From Rhodospirillaceae bacterium (lineage in GTDB: Bacteria > Pseudomonadota > Alphaproteobacteria > UBA8366): a stretch of 63,788 nucleotides of DNA. The position numbers were made by a program, and so were the translations under genes. The notes below the pieces were generated by a model. That model was not told the origin of the DNA, did not search any database, and worked only from the letters and a program-made list of their open reading frames with translations. The stretch lies in NCBI GenBank assembly GCA_002716125.1, contig PAZH01000046.1:1-63788 (forward strand). Direction: 5' to 3'. Shown here one piece after another: positions 26,252 to 33,733 of the stretch; the first letter of the stretch is position 1, and each line of letters opens with the position of its first letter.

Positions 26252-27373
26252 CTATTCAAGCGTGATGTCGTAGCGTTCTTTGACGTATTTCGCGAGCCAC
26301 TTCCGCGCATTGGGCGGAATCGTCGTGGCTTTGTTGCGAATGCCGATCGCGGCGTCGCCAATCGTTTGCTCGAACGGTCCGAAAATCTTGGCACGTTTCG
26401 CCTGGAAGTCCGGGTCGGCCATCATTTTGCGAGCCGCCGTGCGATAGGCTTCGACGATCTCCTTCGGCGTTCCGGCCGGCAGATTCCACGACTTCGACAT
26501 CGTGACCGTCATATGGAATAGAGATATGAACGCATCATATCCGTCGCCCGAAGGCTCTTTACCGTGAACCGCTTTGTACGCTTCACGCCACGTCGGCACA
26601 TTCGGCCAAACCGGATCTCGAACGATCTTACCTTCTTCGTTAATCACACCGTAGGTGTATAGCGGCACCGCAGTCCCATCGGCATGCAGTTTCTTGCGGT
26701 TGTTCTTATAGGACAGCGTGTTGTCGAAATTAATCGTGAACTCGCCCCGCTCAAACGCCAGCGCCATTGGGCCGTTGCCCTTCATGCCCCACACGTCTTT
26801 CGTTTCGATACCGAGAAGGCTAAGGCCGACACGCAAGCTCAAACCGGCCGAAGTCGGCGTCTTGCCGCCAAATACCAACTTGTCCTTCGGGAAGCTCTTG
26901 ATCTTGTCGATCTTACCCTTCAGGTCCGAGATATCCTGTGTCCCGAGGTCGTTCCGCACGTATTGCATCGTGCCGCGCGGCGACAGGATGACAGGAATGA
27001 ACTCGTCCAGTTTGAATTTCACCCGTGGGTCGCCCAAGGCGAAATTCGAAATCGTGGAGGTGGACAGGGCAAACACCCATGTGCCATCCGCCTTCGCTTT
27101 TTGCTGGAACAGATTGCCGCCCAAAATTCCACCGGCACCCGGCTTGTTCTGGACAATAATCTTTGGATTGCCCGGCAGGTATTTTTGGAAATACGGCAGC
27201 ATGAACCGGGTATAGCTATCCGTTCCGCCACCTTCGTTAAACGGCACGATAATCGTGATCCGCTCCCCGGAAAAATCGACTGCTTTCGCAGCGGAGACGC
27301 CAAGCGCGCCAACCGCAAGGATCGCGCTTAGGCCAACCGCCCCGATCCCGCGCATAAACGAACTCATTCTCAT
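26252..27373 (-). CDS. TTT transporter substrate-binding protein (TctC/Bug family)
   Basis: 373-residue periplasmic binding protein. A signal peptide is visible (RGIGAVGLSAILAVGALGVS, cleavage near AKA). Bug-family landmarks: ITIIVPFNEGGGTDSYTR (first carboxylate-binding loop), IIVQNKPGAGGILGGN, and KLVFGGKTPTSAGLSLRVG, with a C-terminal helix region TPKEIVEAYRTAARKMM. Start at ATG 27373 rather than the GTG at 27382, because the AGGGAG ribosome site overlaps that GTG and lies eight bases before the ATG. The carrier it feeds is the fused TctAB downstream. Ligand unknown (di-/tricarboxylate or similar). Confidence 0.88.
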   Translation of the reverse strand: MRMSSFMRGIGAVGLSAILAVGALGVSAAKAVDFSGERITIIVPFNEGGGTDSYTRFMLPYFQKYLPGNPKIIVQNKPGAGGILGGNLFQQKAKADGTWVFALSTSTISNFALGDPRVKFKLDEFIPVILSPRGTMQYVRNDLGTQDISDLKGKIDKIKSFPKDKLVFGGKTPTSAGLSLRVGLSLLGIETKDVWGMKGNGPMALAFERGEFTINFDNTLSYKNNRKKLHADGTAVPLYTYGVINEEGKIVRDPVWPNVPTWREAYKAVHGKEPSGDGYDAFISLFHMTVTMSKSWNLPAGTPKEIVEAYRTAARKMMADPDFQAKRAKIFGPFEQTIGDAAIGIRNKATTIPPNARKWLAKYVKERYDITLE

Positions 27374-27552
27374 TACATTCACTCCCTGAAAACCACTTCG
27401 TATGGTTGCTAATTCCAGAAGTAACTTATGCTGATTTCAAATTTCGAATAGTCGGGCATTGCAATTGAGATTCGGCCATACACCGGCCAAACCAGTTTGC
27501 AGCGCTCCTGGGGCAAGCGAAGCCAAGAATCGGACTGTACGGAACGCCGTTT

Positions 27553-27586
27553 AAAGAAAAAACCGCGCCGAATCTTTGGCGTGGTT
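27553..27586 (-). terminator. Terminator after amtB-glnK
   Basis: Nine-base stem with one mismatch (27561-27569 with 27578-27586), eight-base loop; on the minus strand it is followed by TTTTTTCTTT. It lies about 30 bases after the glnK stop. Read in the plus direction the mismatch becomes a G-U pair. Confidence 0.65.
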
Positions 27587-27617
27587 TTCCTAAACGCTAA
27601 TCTTTGTAGCCAGACGG

Positions 27618-27956
27618 TTAAAGAGCGCCTTCGCCCGTTTCACCTGTGCGAACCCGGATGGCCTCGCTCAATTCGAAAACGAAAATCTTACCGTCTCCGA
27701 TTTTTCCGGTCTGAGCGATATTTTGCACCGTTTCGATAACTCTCTCCGCCATTTCGTCGGCAACGGCGATCTCGAGTTTTACCTTAGGCACATAATTAAT
27801 CGTGTATTCCGAACCGCGATAGACCTCGCGATGTCCTTTTTGGCGGCCGAAACCCCGTACTTCGCTGGCGGTCAGTCCTTCGACACCGAGTTCCGAAAGC
27901 CCTTCTCTGACTGCGTCCAACTTGAACGGCTGCACAATCGCGACAATAAATTTCAT
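27618..27956 (-). CDS. glnK: PII nitrogen regulatory protein (GlnK/GlnB)
   Basis: 112-residue trimeric signal protein that reports nitrogen, 2-oxoglutarate and ATP/ADP status and gates AmtB. The N terminus MKFIVAIVQPFKLDAVREGL, the T-loop with RGSEYTINYVPK (the uridylylation Tyr is in SEY), VIETVQNIAQTGKIGDGKIF (B-loop) and a C-terminal AIRVRTGE are intact. It lies 17 bases after amtB, so the order is amtB-glnK, the reverse of the commoner glnK-amtB. Given that pairing it is more likely GlnK than GlnB. Confidence 0.93.
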   Translation of the reverse strand: MKFIVAIVQPFKLDAVREGLSELGVEGLTASEVRGFGRQKGHREVYRGSEYTINYVPKVKLEIAVADEMAERVIETVQNIAQTGKIGDGKIFVFELSEAIRVRTGETGEGAL

Positions 27957-27973
27957 GTCATGTCCCCCCGCTC

Positions 27974-29182
27974 TTAAAGATTATAACCGGTCTCGCCATG
28001 CGACGTAATATCGAGACCCTCGAGTTCCTCGTCATCGCTGACCCGCAGACCGACGACCGCTTTCACGATTAAGCAGATAATCACCGATGCGATCGCAGAC
28101 CAAACCAGGACTGCAACAAGGCCGGTCAACTGCACGCCGAACTGAGAGCCAATGCTCATGCCTTCGGCAAGCCCGGCGCCACCGAAACTCGTGTCGACCA
28201 ACACCGCAACCAACAAGATGCCGATAGCACCACCGACGCCGTGCACCGCGAAGACATCCAGTGAATCGTCGATCTTCAAAGTGTGTTTCACAAGGCTGAC
28301 GGCATAATAACAGATAATCCCGCCTGCGAGTCCGATGATGAGCGCGCCCATCGGGCCGACAAAGCCCGATGCCGGTGTGATCGTCGCCAAACCGGCAACC
28401 ATCCCGGTGACGATACCGACGAGGCTCGGCTTGCCGAATTTCATCCACTCGATCGTCAACCAAACCAGCGATCCGGTCGCCGCCGAAATGTGCGTAACCA
28501 ACATCGCCATTCCGGCATCGCCATTTGCAGCCAACGCGCTGCCGGCGTTAAAGCCGAACCATCCGACCCACAGCATGGAAGCGCCCATCATTGTCATGCC
28601 GGGGCTGTGCGGCGGGCGGAGTTCGGTCGGAAAACCGCGACGGCTGCCGAGCATTTTCACAATCACCAAAGCCGAAACACCGGCGGTTAAGTGGACAACA
28701 AGCCCACCTGCGAAATCGAGCACACCCATCTCACCGAGCCAGCCGCCACCCCAAATCCAATGCGTCACCGGGGCGTAAACGATAACGAGCCAAAGGGCGC
28801 TGAAAAGCAGTACGGCACCGAACTTGATGCGCTCGGGATACGCACCGACGATGAGCGCCGGCGTGATGATCGCGAACGTCATCTGGAACATAAAGAACAC
28901 ACTTTCGGGTATATCTCCCGACAGAGCCTCCTTACCGACACCGGCGAAGAAAGCTTTCTGAACACCGCCAACCCACGCATTGCCGTCGGCGAATGCCAAA
29001 CTGTAGCCAATGGCGAGCCACACGATCGATGCGAGGCAAGCGATCGCGAAACAATGCATTAAGACCGACAACACGTTCGATGACCGAACCAGACCGCCAT
29101 AAAACAACGCCAGTCCGGGCAGTGTCATAAATAGCACCAACGCCGTTGACGTTAGAATCCACGCTGTGTTTGCACCGTCCAT
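27974..29182 (-). CDS. amtB: Ammonium transporter AmtB
   Basis: 402-residue trimeric ammonium channel with 11 predicted helices. Start at ATG 29182, directly preceded by GGAGG; the in-frame start at 29242 lacks one. Seen: LPGLALFYGGLVRSSNVLSV (TM1 region), WIWGGGWLGEMGVLDFAGG and VVHLTAGVSALV with the conserved pore His, GASMLWVGWFGFNAGSA, and FAVHGVGGAIGILLVAVLVD with the second pore His. The C terminus (EELEGLDITSHGETGYNL) is the GlnK-binding/gating tail. Expected to be induced under nitrogen limitation, but I found no clear sigma-54 site upstream. Confidence 0.95.
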   Translation of the reverse strand: MDGANTAWILTSTALVLFMTLPGLALFYGGLVRSSNVLSVLMHCFAIACLASIVWLAIGYSLAFADGNAWVGGVQKAFFAGVGKEALSGDIPESVFFMFQMTFAIITPALIVGAYPERIKFGAVLLFSALWLVIVYAPVTHWIWGGGWLGEMGVLDFAGGLVVHLTAGVSALVIVKMLGSRRGFPTELRPPHSPGMTMMGASMLWVGWFGFNAGSALAANGDAGMAMLVTHISAATGSLVWLTIEWMKFGKPSLVGIVTGMVAGLATITPASGFVGPMGALIIGLAGGIICYYAVSLVKHTLKIDDSLDVFAVHGVGGAIGILLVAVLVDTSFGGAGLAEGMSIGSQFGVQLTGLVAVLVWSAIASVIICLIVKAVVGLRVSDDEELEGLDITSHGETGYNL

Positions 29183-29554
29183 TGCGAAAATCCTCCAGTA
29201 TTCTTTCGAATGTTCCTTTATATCTGCATAAAAAATAGGCAAATATAGTTTTGCTGATTATCTATGCACTAATTAAAGGCGAAATGGCAATTGGACAAGA
29301 CTCGAAAATGACCGAAATTGACGAATCCACCGGTTCAAGCGCCCAAAAGGCTACAAAATACGCTATTCAGTGCTTGATTGAGCGCCAGTCAGCGTGAAAG
29401 CGCGGCCGGTCCTAAGATTAAGGCGTTCCGTTCCGAGGCATTTCGCCACATGGATTACCGAGGGCATTTCAGCATGATCGCGAACAGGAAATAGAATACG
29501 GGCGGAAACACAGCTCAATTTTGCTGTACGGGAATTAGCGACGCTGGGACGGTT
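29183..29554. other. Divergent intergenic region, amtB / queC
   Basis: 372 bases without a supported gene. It contains the amtB promoter (leftward) and the queC promoter (rightward). I looked for a -24/-12 sigma-54 element (GG and GC ten bases apart) and for a preQ1 riboswitch before queC and saw neither. An open frame at 29363-29569 on the minus strand has no family match. Confidence 0.6.
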
Positions 29555-30295
29555 ATGGCGGACAAGCAACTCGGATTAATTCTGCTTTCGGGCGGGCTCG
29601 ATTCAACGACAGCGGCGGCCTGGGCGATCGACCGCGGTATGACGGTGTCTGCCGTCAGCTTCGATTATGGGCAAACGCATCGCCGCGAACTCCAATCCGC
29701 AACCGAAGTGGCAAAGCGTTTAGACCTGAAACACAGTGTCGTAGACGTTACGTTTTATCGCGAACTTGCCGCCCATTCGGCGCTGACGAAACCTGAAACC
29801 CTGGCACTGCCAACCGGCAGGAGCACGACCGACATGTCGGCCGACATACCGTCAACCTATGTGCCGTTGCGCAATACCTTCTTCATGACCATGGCAGCTG
29901 CTTGGCTCGAAAGCGAAGCGCTCGCCGCGATCGAGAATGACGGTGTTGCGCCTGACGATTTGTCGGCGACCCTCATTATCGCCGCCAACGCAATCGACTA
30001 CAGCGGCTATCCGGATTGCCGGCCGGAATTCTATAACGCGATCGCAGAGCGTCTTCGCCTTGGCAGTAAACATGGCACGCAGTACGGCGTCCCATTCTCC
30101 ATCGCTACACCGCTTATCGAGCTGACGAAAGCAGACATCGTAAAATTGGCTCTTGAATTGAATGCCCCTCTCGAGGCGACGTGGAGTTGCTACGACAGCC
30201 AAGATGTCCCGTGCGGGGTTTGCGACTCATGTCTTCTTCGCGCTAAGGGGTTCGCCGAAGCGAATGCCAAGGATCCGGCGCTCCAGCCGAAATAG
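29555..30295 (+). CDS. queC: 7-cyano-7-deazaguanine synthase
   Basis: Makes preQ0 from 7-carboxy-7-deazaguanine with ATP and ammonia, on the queuosine/archaeosine-type pathway. 246 residues. The PP-loop is LLSGGLDSTTAAAWA near residue 10; SFDYGQTHRRE and the zinc site CYDSQDVPCGVCDSC near the C terminus are intact. queD, queE and queF are not in the window. It ends directly against the convergent CHASE2 kinase gene with no spacer. Confidence 0.94.
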   Translation: MADKQLGLILLSGGLDSTTAAAWAIDRGMTVSAVSFDYGQTHRRELQSATEVAKRLDLKHSVVDVTFYRELAAHSALTKPETLALPTGRSTTDMSADIPSTYVPLRNTFFMTMAAAWLESEALAAIENDGVAPDDLSATLIIAANAIDYSGYPDCRPEFYNAIAERLRLGSKHGTQYGVPFSIATPLIELTKADIVKLALELNAPLEATWSCYDSQDVPCGVCDSCLLRAKGFAEANAKDPALQPK

Positions 30296-32563
30296 TCAGG
30301 CCCCATTCCAGGACTCGGACATTCCACCTTCCACGACCATCGAGGGAAGAATAATTTTCGCCGTGGTGCCCTGTCCCAATTGACTGTGTATGGAAAAGGA
30401 TCCTCCGTGCAGCTTGGCGTATTGAGCAACAAGCGATAAGCCCAATCCGATTCCGCCCAATTCACTTCTTTCTGACGTGGCTTGATAGAATGGCTGTTCG
30501 ACCGATTTGAGATCCTCTTCGGAGATTTCCCAACCCAGATCTTCGACTTCAATCGCAATCGTTCGATGGTCGTCTTTGTAGGATCGAATCCAAATTTGCG
30601 TCTTCGAATCGCTATATTTAACGGCATTCATCACGAGGTTTAGAATGGACTGCAGCAGTAACCGTTTGTCCGCCCACACATAGGCGGCGGACGCGTCGAC
30701 ATCGACCGTAAACAAACGATCCACGTCTTGCAGCCGGCCCTCCACAATCGTGAGGCATTCCGTAATTAACTCGCGAATGCCAACAATCTGCGATTTCAGA
30801 ACTTGTTGTCCCGCTTCAATTTTCGAAAGGTCGAGCAAATCGCCGAGCAAGGAAGACAAATGTTCGCCGCTCACATGAATGTCCTCGACATATTCCCGAT
30901 ACTTGAACGGCTGTAACGGCCCCAACACGTCGTTCCGCATCATATCGGTAAAGCCCAAAATGGCATTCAAAGGCGTCCTGAGTTCGTGGCTCATGTTTGC
31001 CAGAAATTGTGACTTCGCCTCGCTCGCCTCAAGCGCAGCTTCCGTAGCACGGCGCTGCGAGTCCTCAAGCGCTTTTCGTTCCGTGATATCGCGAAGTGTG
31101 AGCGAATAAATCGCCCTTTCCACCGTACGTCGCTCCAACCGGTCGTTCGAGCGCCGTAAGATCGATTGCCTTGCGATCATTTCACCGACCAAAGAAGCCC
31201 CGTGGCGGCCCGTTGAATTGAATTCGATCGGCAGTCCGACCTCCGCTTGACGGGCGATGAACTCCTCGGTGGGCTCTCCTTGGAACCAAGCATCCCCGAA
31301 ATCCAGCGGTCTCAAATATTGATCGATTGGCTCGCCAAGCGCATCGCCGGCATCAATACCAAGAAGCATTGCAGCGGAATTGTTGATCAAGCGAACACGA
31401 TTGTCCCAACCCAGGACAACGATCCCATCAACCGCATCGTCGACAGCCGTTGCAATGACAATTCTTTGATCTTCAGCTTCCATTCGGCGACGGAACGCGC
31501 TGCGAGAGTACTGCTCAATCTGCGACGTTAGACCGACACCAAAAGACCCCAACAACATAAATAAAGAAGGTGCGACATCGAAAGAGATCGGCGAACTACT
31601 TTGTAAGCCGAGAGACGCTCCATAAAGCGAAATACCTCCGCCAACGAGGACAAAACCGCCGATACGCCAATCCATTCGGGCAATAAATGGACCGAGGCCG
31701 AGTGCGAGAACCAGCGCCAAGAGTAGGACGGCCGGCCAATCGACACGCTGAATCGTTCGCCCTTGCACGATTGATTCATATGCAAGAACCTGAATTTCCG
31801 GACCGCTCAGAACGGGATATAACGGTGCGGCGATCTGTTCTCCGAGTTCAAGCGCAACGGCACCGATAATAATCGACTTGCCGCGCAATGCGTCCGCAGG
31901 GACCTTACCGGCGAGAACATCCGCATAGGAGACCCGCGGGATCGTCCGAGGATCGATTGAATAGTCGATCACGAATCGATGATCCGTACTCGATTTCGCA
32001 CCGGCTAGGATTGCGGGCATCGTCGAGTAGCGCTCGCCACGAAGCACCTCGGAGTAAGCAAACCGGCGCACCTGTCCGTTCGGTTCCGGGAAAACAGTGA
32101 CAGCCCCCAGCCGTGCCCGCTCACGCAATTGCTTTATCGGTTTGTTTACCAAGGTGGCGCGGTTCGCCGCGCTCGAAGTCGCGTGCTGTTCGAAAACCGG
32201 CAAAATCACCTTGCCGTCCATCCGATCCATAGCAGCAGCGAAAAGCGTGTCATCCTCGGAACGCGACTTGCCGCTAAAATCGATATCGAATGCAACGATG
32301 CCGGCGCCGGCCTCGCGTAGACGGTCCAACAACGCCGCATGATAACGTCGCGGCCACGGCCACTGGTCTAACTGTTTTAGACTTGCCGCATCGATTTCAA
32401 CCAATACCAAATCGCCGGTCGCCGGTCTCTCCGTCAGACGGAACCGGCTATCGATCAAATGCGCCTCGATGCTCGCAAACAGCCCACCTTGATAGAGGCC
32501 CGCGATCAAGCCGAAGATCAGAAGATGTGCTGCAAATCGCTTCAAAATATTCTCTATCAACAT
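30296..32563 (-). CDS. CHASE2-PAS sensor histidine kinase
   Basis: 755-residue membrane sensor kinase. N-terminal helix, then an extracytoplasmic CHASE2 domain (residues ~25-275; RLTERPATGDLVLVEID, WPWPRRYHAALLDRL, GIVAFDIDF, GKSIIIGAVALELGEQIAAP), three helices (~280-350), a PAS domain (~370-500; DGIVVLGWDNRVRLINNSA), and HisKA with the phospho-His in NMSHELRTPLNAILGF (~525). The HATPase domain has a good N box (NLVMNAVKYS) and G2 box (GGIGLGLSLV) but the G1 box reads DLGWEI instead of D-x-G-x-G, so ATP binding may be weakened. No response regulator is adjacent. It follows fecR by 12 bases. Confidence 0.9.
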   Translation of the reverse strand: MLIENILKRFAAHLLIFGLIAGLYQGGLFASIEAHLIDSRFRLTERPATGDLVLVEIDAASLKQLDQWPWPRRYHAALLDRLREAGAGIVAFDIDFSGKSRSEDDTLFAAAMDRMDGKVILPVFEQHATSSAANRATLVNKPIKQLRERARLGAVTVFPEPNGQVRRFAYSEVLRGERYSTMPAILAGAKSSTDHRFVIDYSIDPRTIPRVSYADVLAGKVPADALRGKSIIIGAVALELGEQIAAPLYPVLSGPEIQVLAYESIVQGRTIQRVDWPAVLLLALVLALGLGPFIARMDWRIGGFVLVGGGISLYGASLGLQSSSPISFDVAPSLFMLLGSFGVGLTSQIEQYSRSAFRRRMEAEDQRIVIATAVDDAVDGIVVLGWDNRVRLINNSAAMLLGIDAGDALGEPIDQYLRPLDFGDAWFQGEPTEEFIARQAEVGLPIEFNSTGRHGASLVGEMIARQSILRRSNDRLERRTVERAIYSLTLRDITERKALEDSQRRATEAALEASEAKSQFLANMSHELRTPLNAILGFTDMMRNDVLGPLQPFKYREYVEDIHVSGEHLSSLLGDLLDLSKIEAGQQVLKSQIVGIRELITECLTIVEGRLQDVDRLFTVDVDASAAYVWADKRLLLQSILNLVMNAVKYSDSKTQIWIRSYKDDHRTIAIEVEDLGWEISEEDLKSVEQPFYQATSERSELGGIGLGLSLVAQYAKLHGGSFSIHSQLGQGTTAKIILPSMVVEGGMSESWNGA

Positions 32564-32575
32564 GGAGGCGGATTA

Positions 32576-33564
32576 TTAGTTCCCGTTACCGCCGCCATTG
32601 CCGCCGCCGTTACCGCCGCCATTACCGCCGCCGTTGCCGCCGCCGTTGCCGCCGCCGTTACCACTAATCGTATTCACCGTCGCCAATACATTCCCGACCG
32701 CTCCTTGGCCACCGTTCGGATTGGAGCGCCGATTTCCGCCGCTATTTGATTTGTTTCGTGGTCCGGCCTCATTCCTCACGACACCACGTGTCGCAGAACT
32801 TACGTTGAGTCGAATTTGACCGACTGCTCTTGTCAGCCTGGTCTTTTGAGCTTTCGCGGCATTCGCGCCCCCAATACTCGCACCGGATCCATCCTTCGTG
32901 GGTTTCACGGTCGCTCTTGCGGAGGACGCCACGTTACGGAATCCGCCGCCCTTCGATGTCAACTTGTCTCCCCCTTGCGGAGAGACGGTAATGGTCCGGC
33001 CCGGTCGGATCAGATGCGATTGGCCAGAGACTCCGGAGGCCACTTCAACGGAACCTTCAACAACATGAACCGCCGCAGACTGTGCGCCGGCAATAACTGT
33101 GAACGTCGTCCCTTTCACAGCGGCGGCCAAAAAAGGGGTTTTAACCTTATATTGCCATCCCGGCTTTTTTCTACTTTAAAGAGAATTGCGCCAAGCGTTT
33201 GGGATATGGTTGTTTCGGTCTTCGAATTTCCTTCGACCGGAATTTCAAAACCGGAATTCGGCGATACGGTGAACTGGTCGTCGCCATCCGCGAGAACAGC
33301 TTTCGCGCCCGCGCCTGTTCGAATACGCGTACCCGGATTGATTCGCTCACCGCTAACGATCGGAATCCAACCTCGGGTGGGCACTTCCTTCGAGACCGGT
33401 CCGCTGGCGACTTTCAACAACGAGTTTTCGCCGGCGACAACGTTCGACGTCGGCCAAAAAAGCGCTGCTGAAATAATGAGCAAAGATACTCCGAACCAGC
33501 GCGCGCCCGTGTCCCGATTCGGTAAGAACACAATCTTGATCCCTAACAAGAATAATGACAGCAT
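32576..33564 (-). pseudogene. FecR-domain protein split by a one-base frameshift
   Basis: The upstream frame (33115-33564) encodes an N-terminal hydrophobic segment (WFGVSLLIISAALFWPTSN) and the first half of a FecR domain (NPGTRIRTGAGAKAVLADGD, then TLGAILFKVEK). The downstream frame (32576-about 33160) continues it: KVKTPFLAAAVKGTTFTV and HVVEGSVEVASG, a variable stretch and a Gly-Asn tail. Joining them needs one extra base, or a -1 slip, at the six-A run at 33165-33170 (minus strand GAAAAAAGCC), which gives the family-like EKKPGWQYKVKTPFLAA. This is a phase-variable run, programmed frameshift, true mutation or sequencing error. Such FecR proteins are periplasmic; this one sits in front of a CHASE2 kinase. 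Confidence 0.8.
32585..32662 (-). repeat. 12-base tandem repeat encoding (Gly-Gly-Gly-Asn)n
   Basis: Six and a half copies of RTTRCCGCCGCC (plus strand), read on the minus strand as GGGN repeats at the C terminus of the FecR-domain protein. Purine/pyrimidine variation at the R positions is synonymous. The in-frame 12-base unit means copy-number change alters tail length without frameshift. Confidence 0.95.
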
Positions 33565-33733
33565 ATGCCTAAAGACATACAGTAAGATACTCTTTTATAT
33601 GGTTATTTTTTGTTAACCCATCGACAGAAGGCTCGTTATACCGTAGGCGAATTATCGGATGCTAGACTGTCGCAGGGTCCGGTGGGCACACGATCTGATC
33701 AAAGAATCAGCAAGTTAGCGAGATGACGAGCGA

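Noticed and set aside
29221..29300. Sigma-54/NtrC promoter for amtB
   Set aside because: I looked for GG and GC ten bases apart with TTGC-like -12; only partial hits such as ATTTGCC were present without the -24 element.
29490..29554. preQ1 riboswitch upstream of queC
   Set aside because: The short region has no H-type pseudoknot pattern or the A-rich tail of known preQ1 motifs.
32585..32662. CRISPR-like repeat array
   Set aside because: The 12-base units are contiguous, in frame and encode GGGN; there are no spacers.
33115..33564. Two independent genes instead of one split fecR
   Set aside because: The two frames carry complementary halves of one FecR domain, and a single base change joins them into a family-like sequence.
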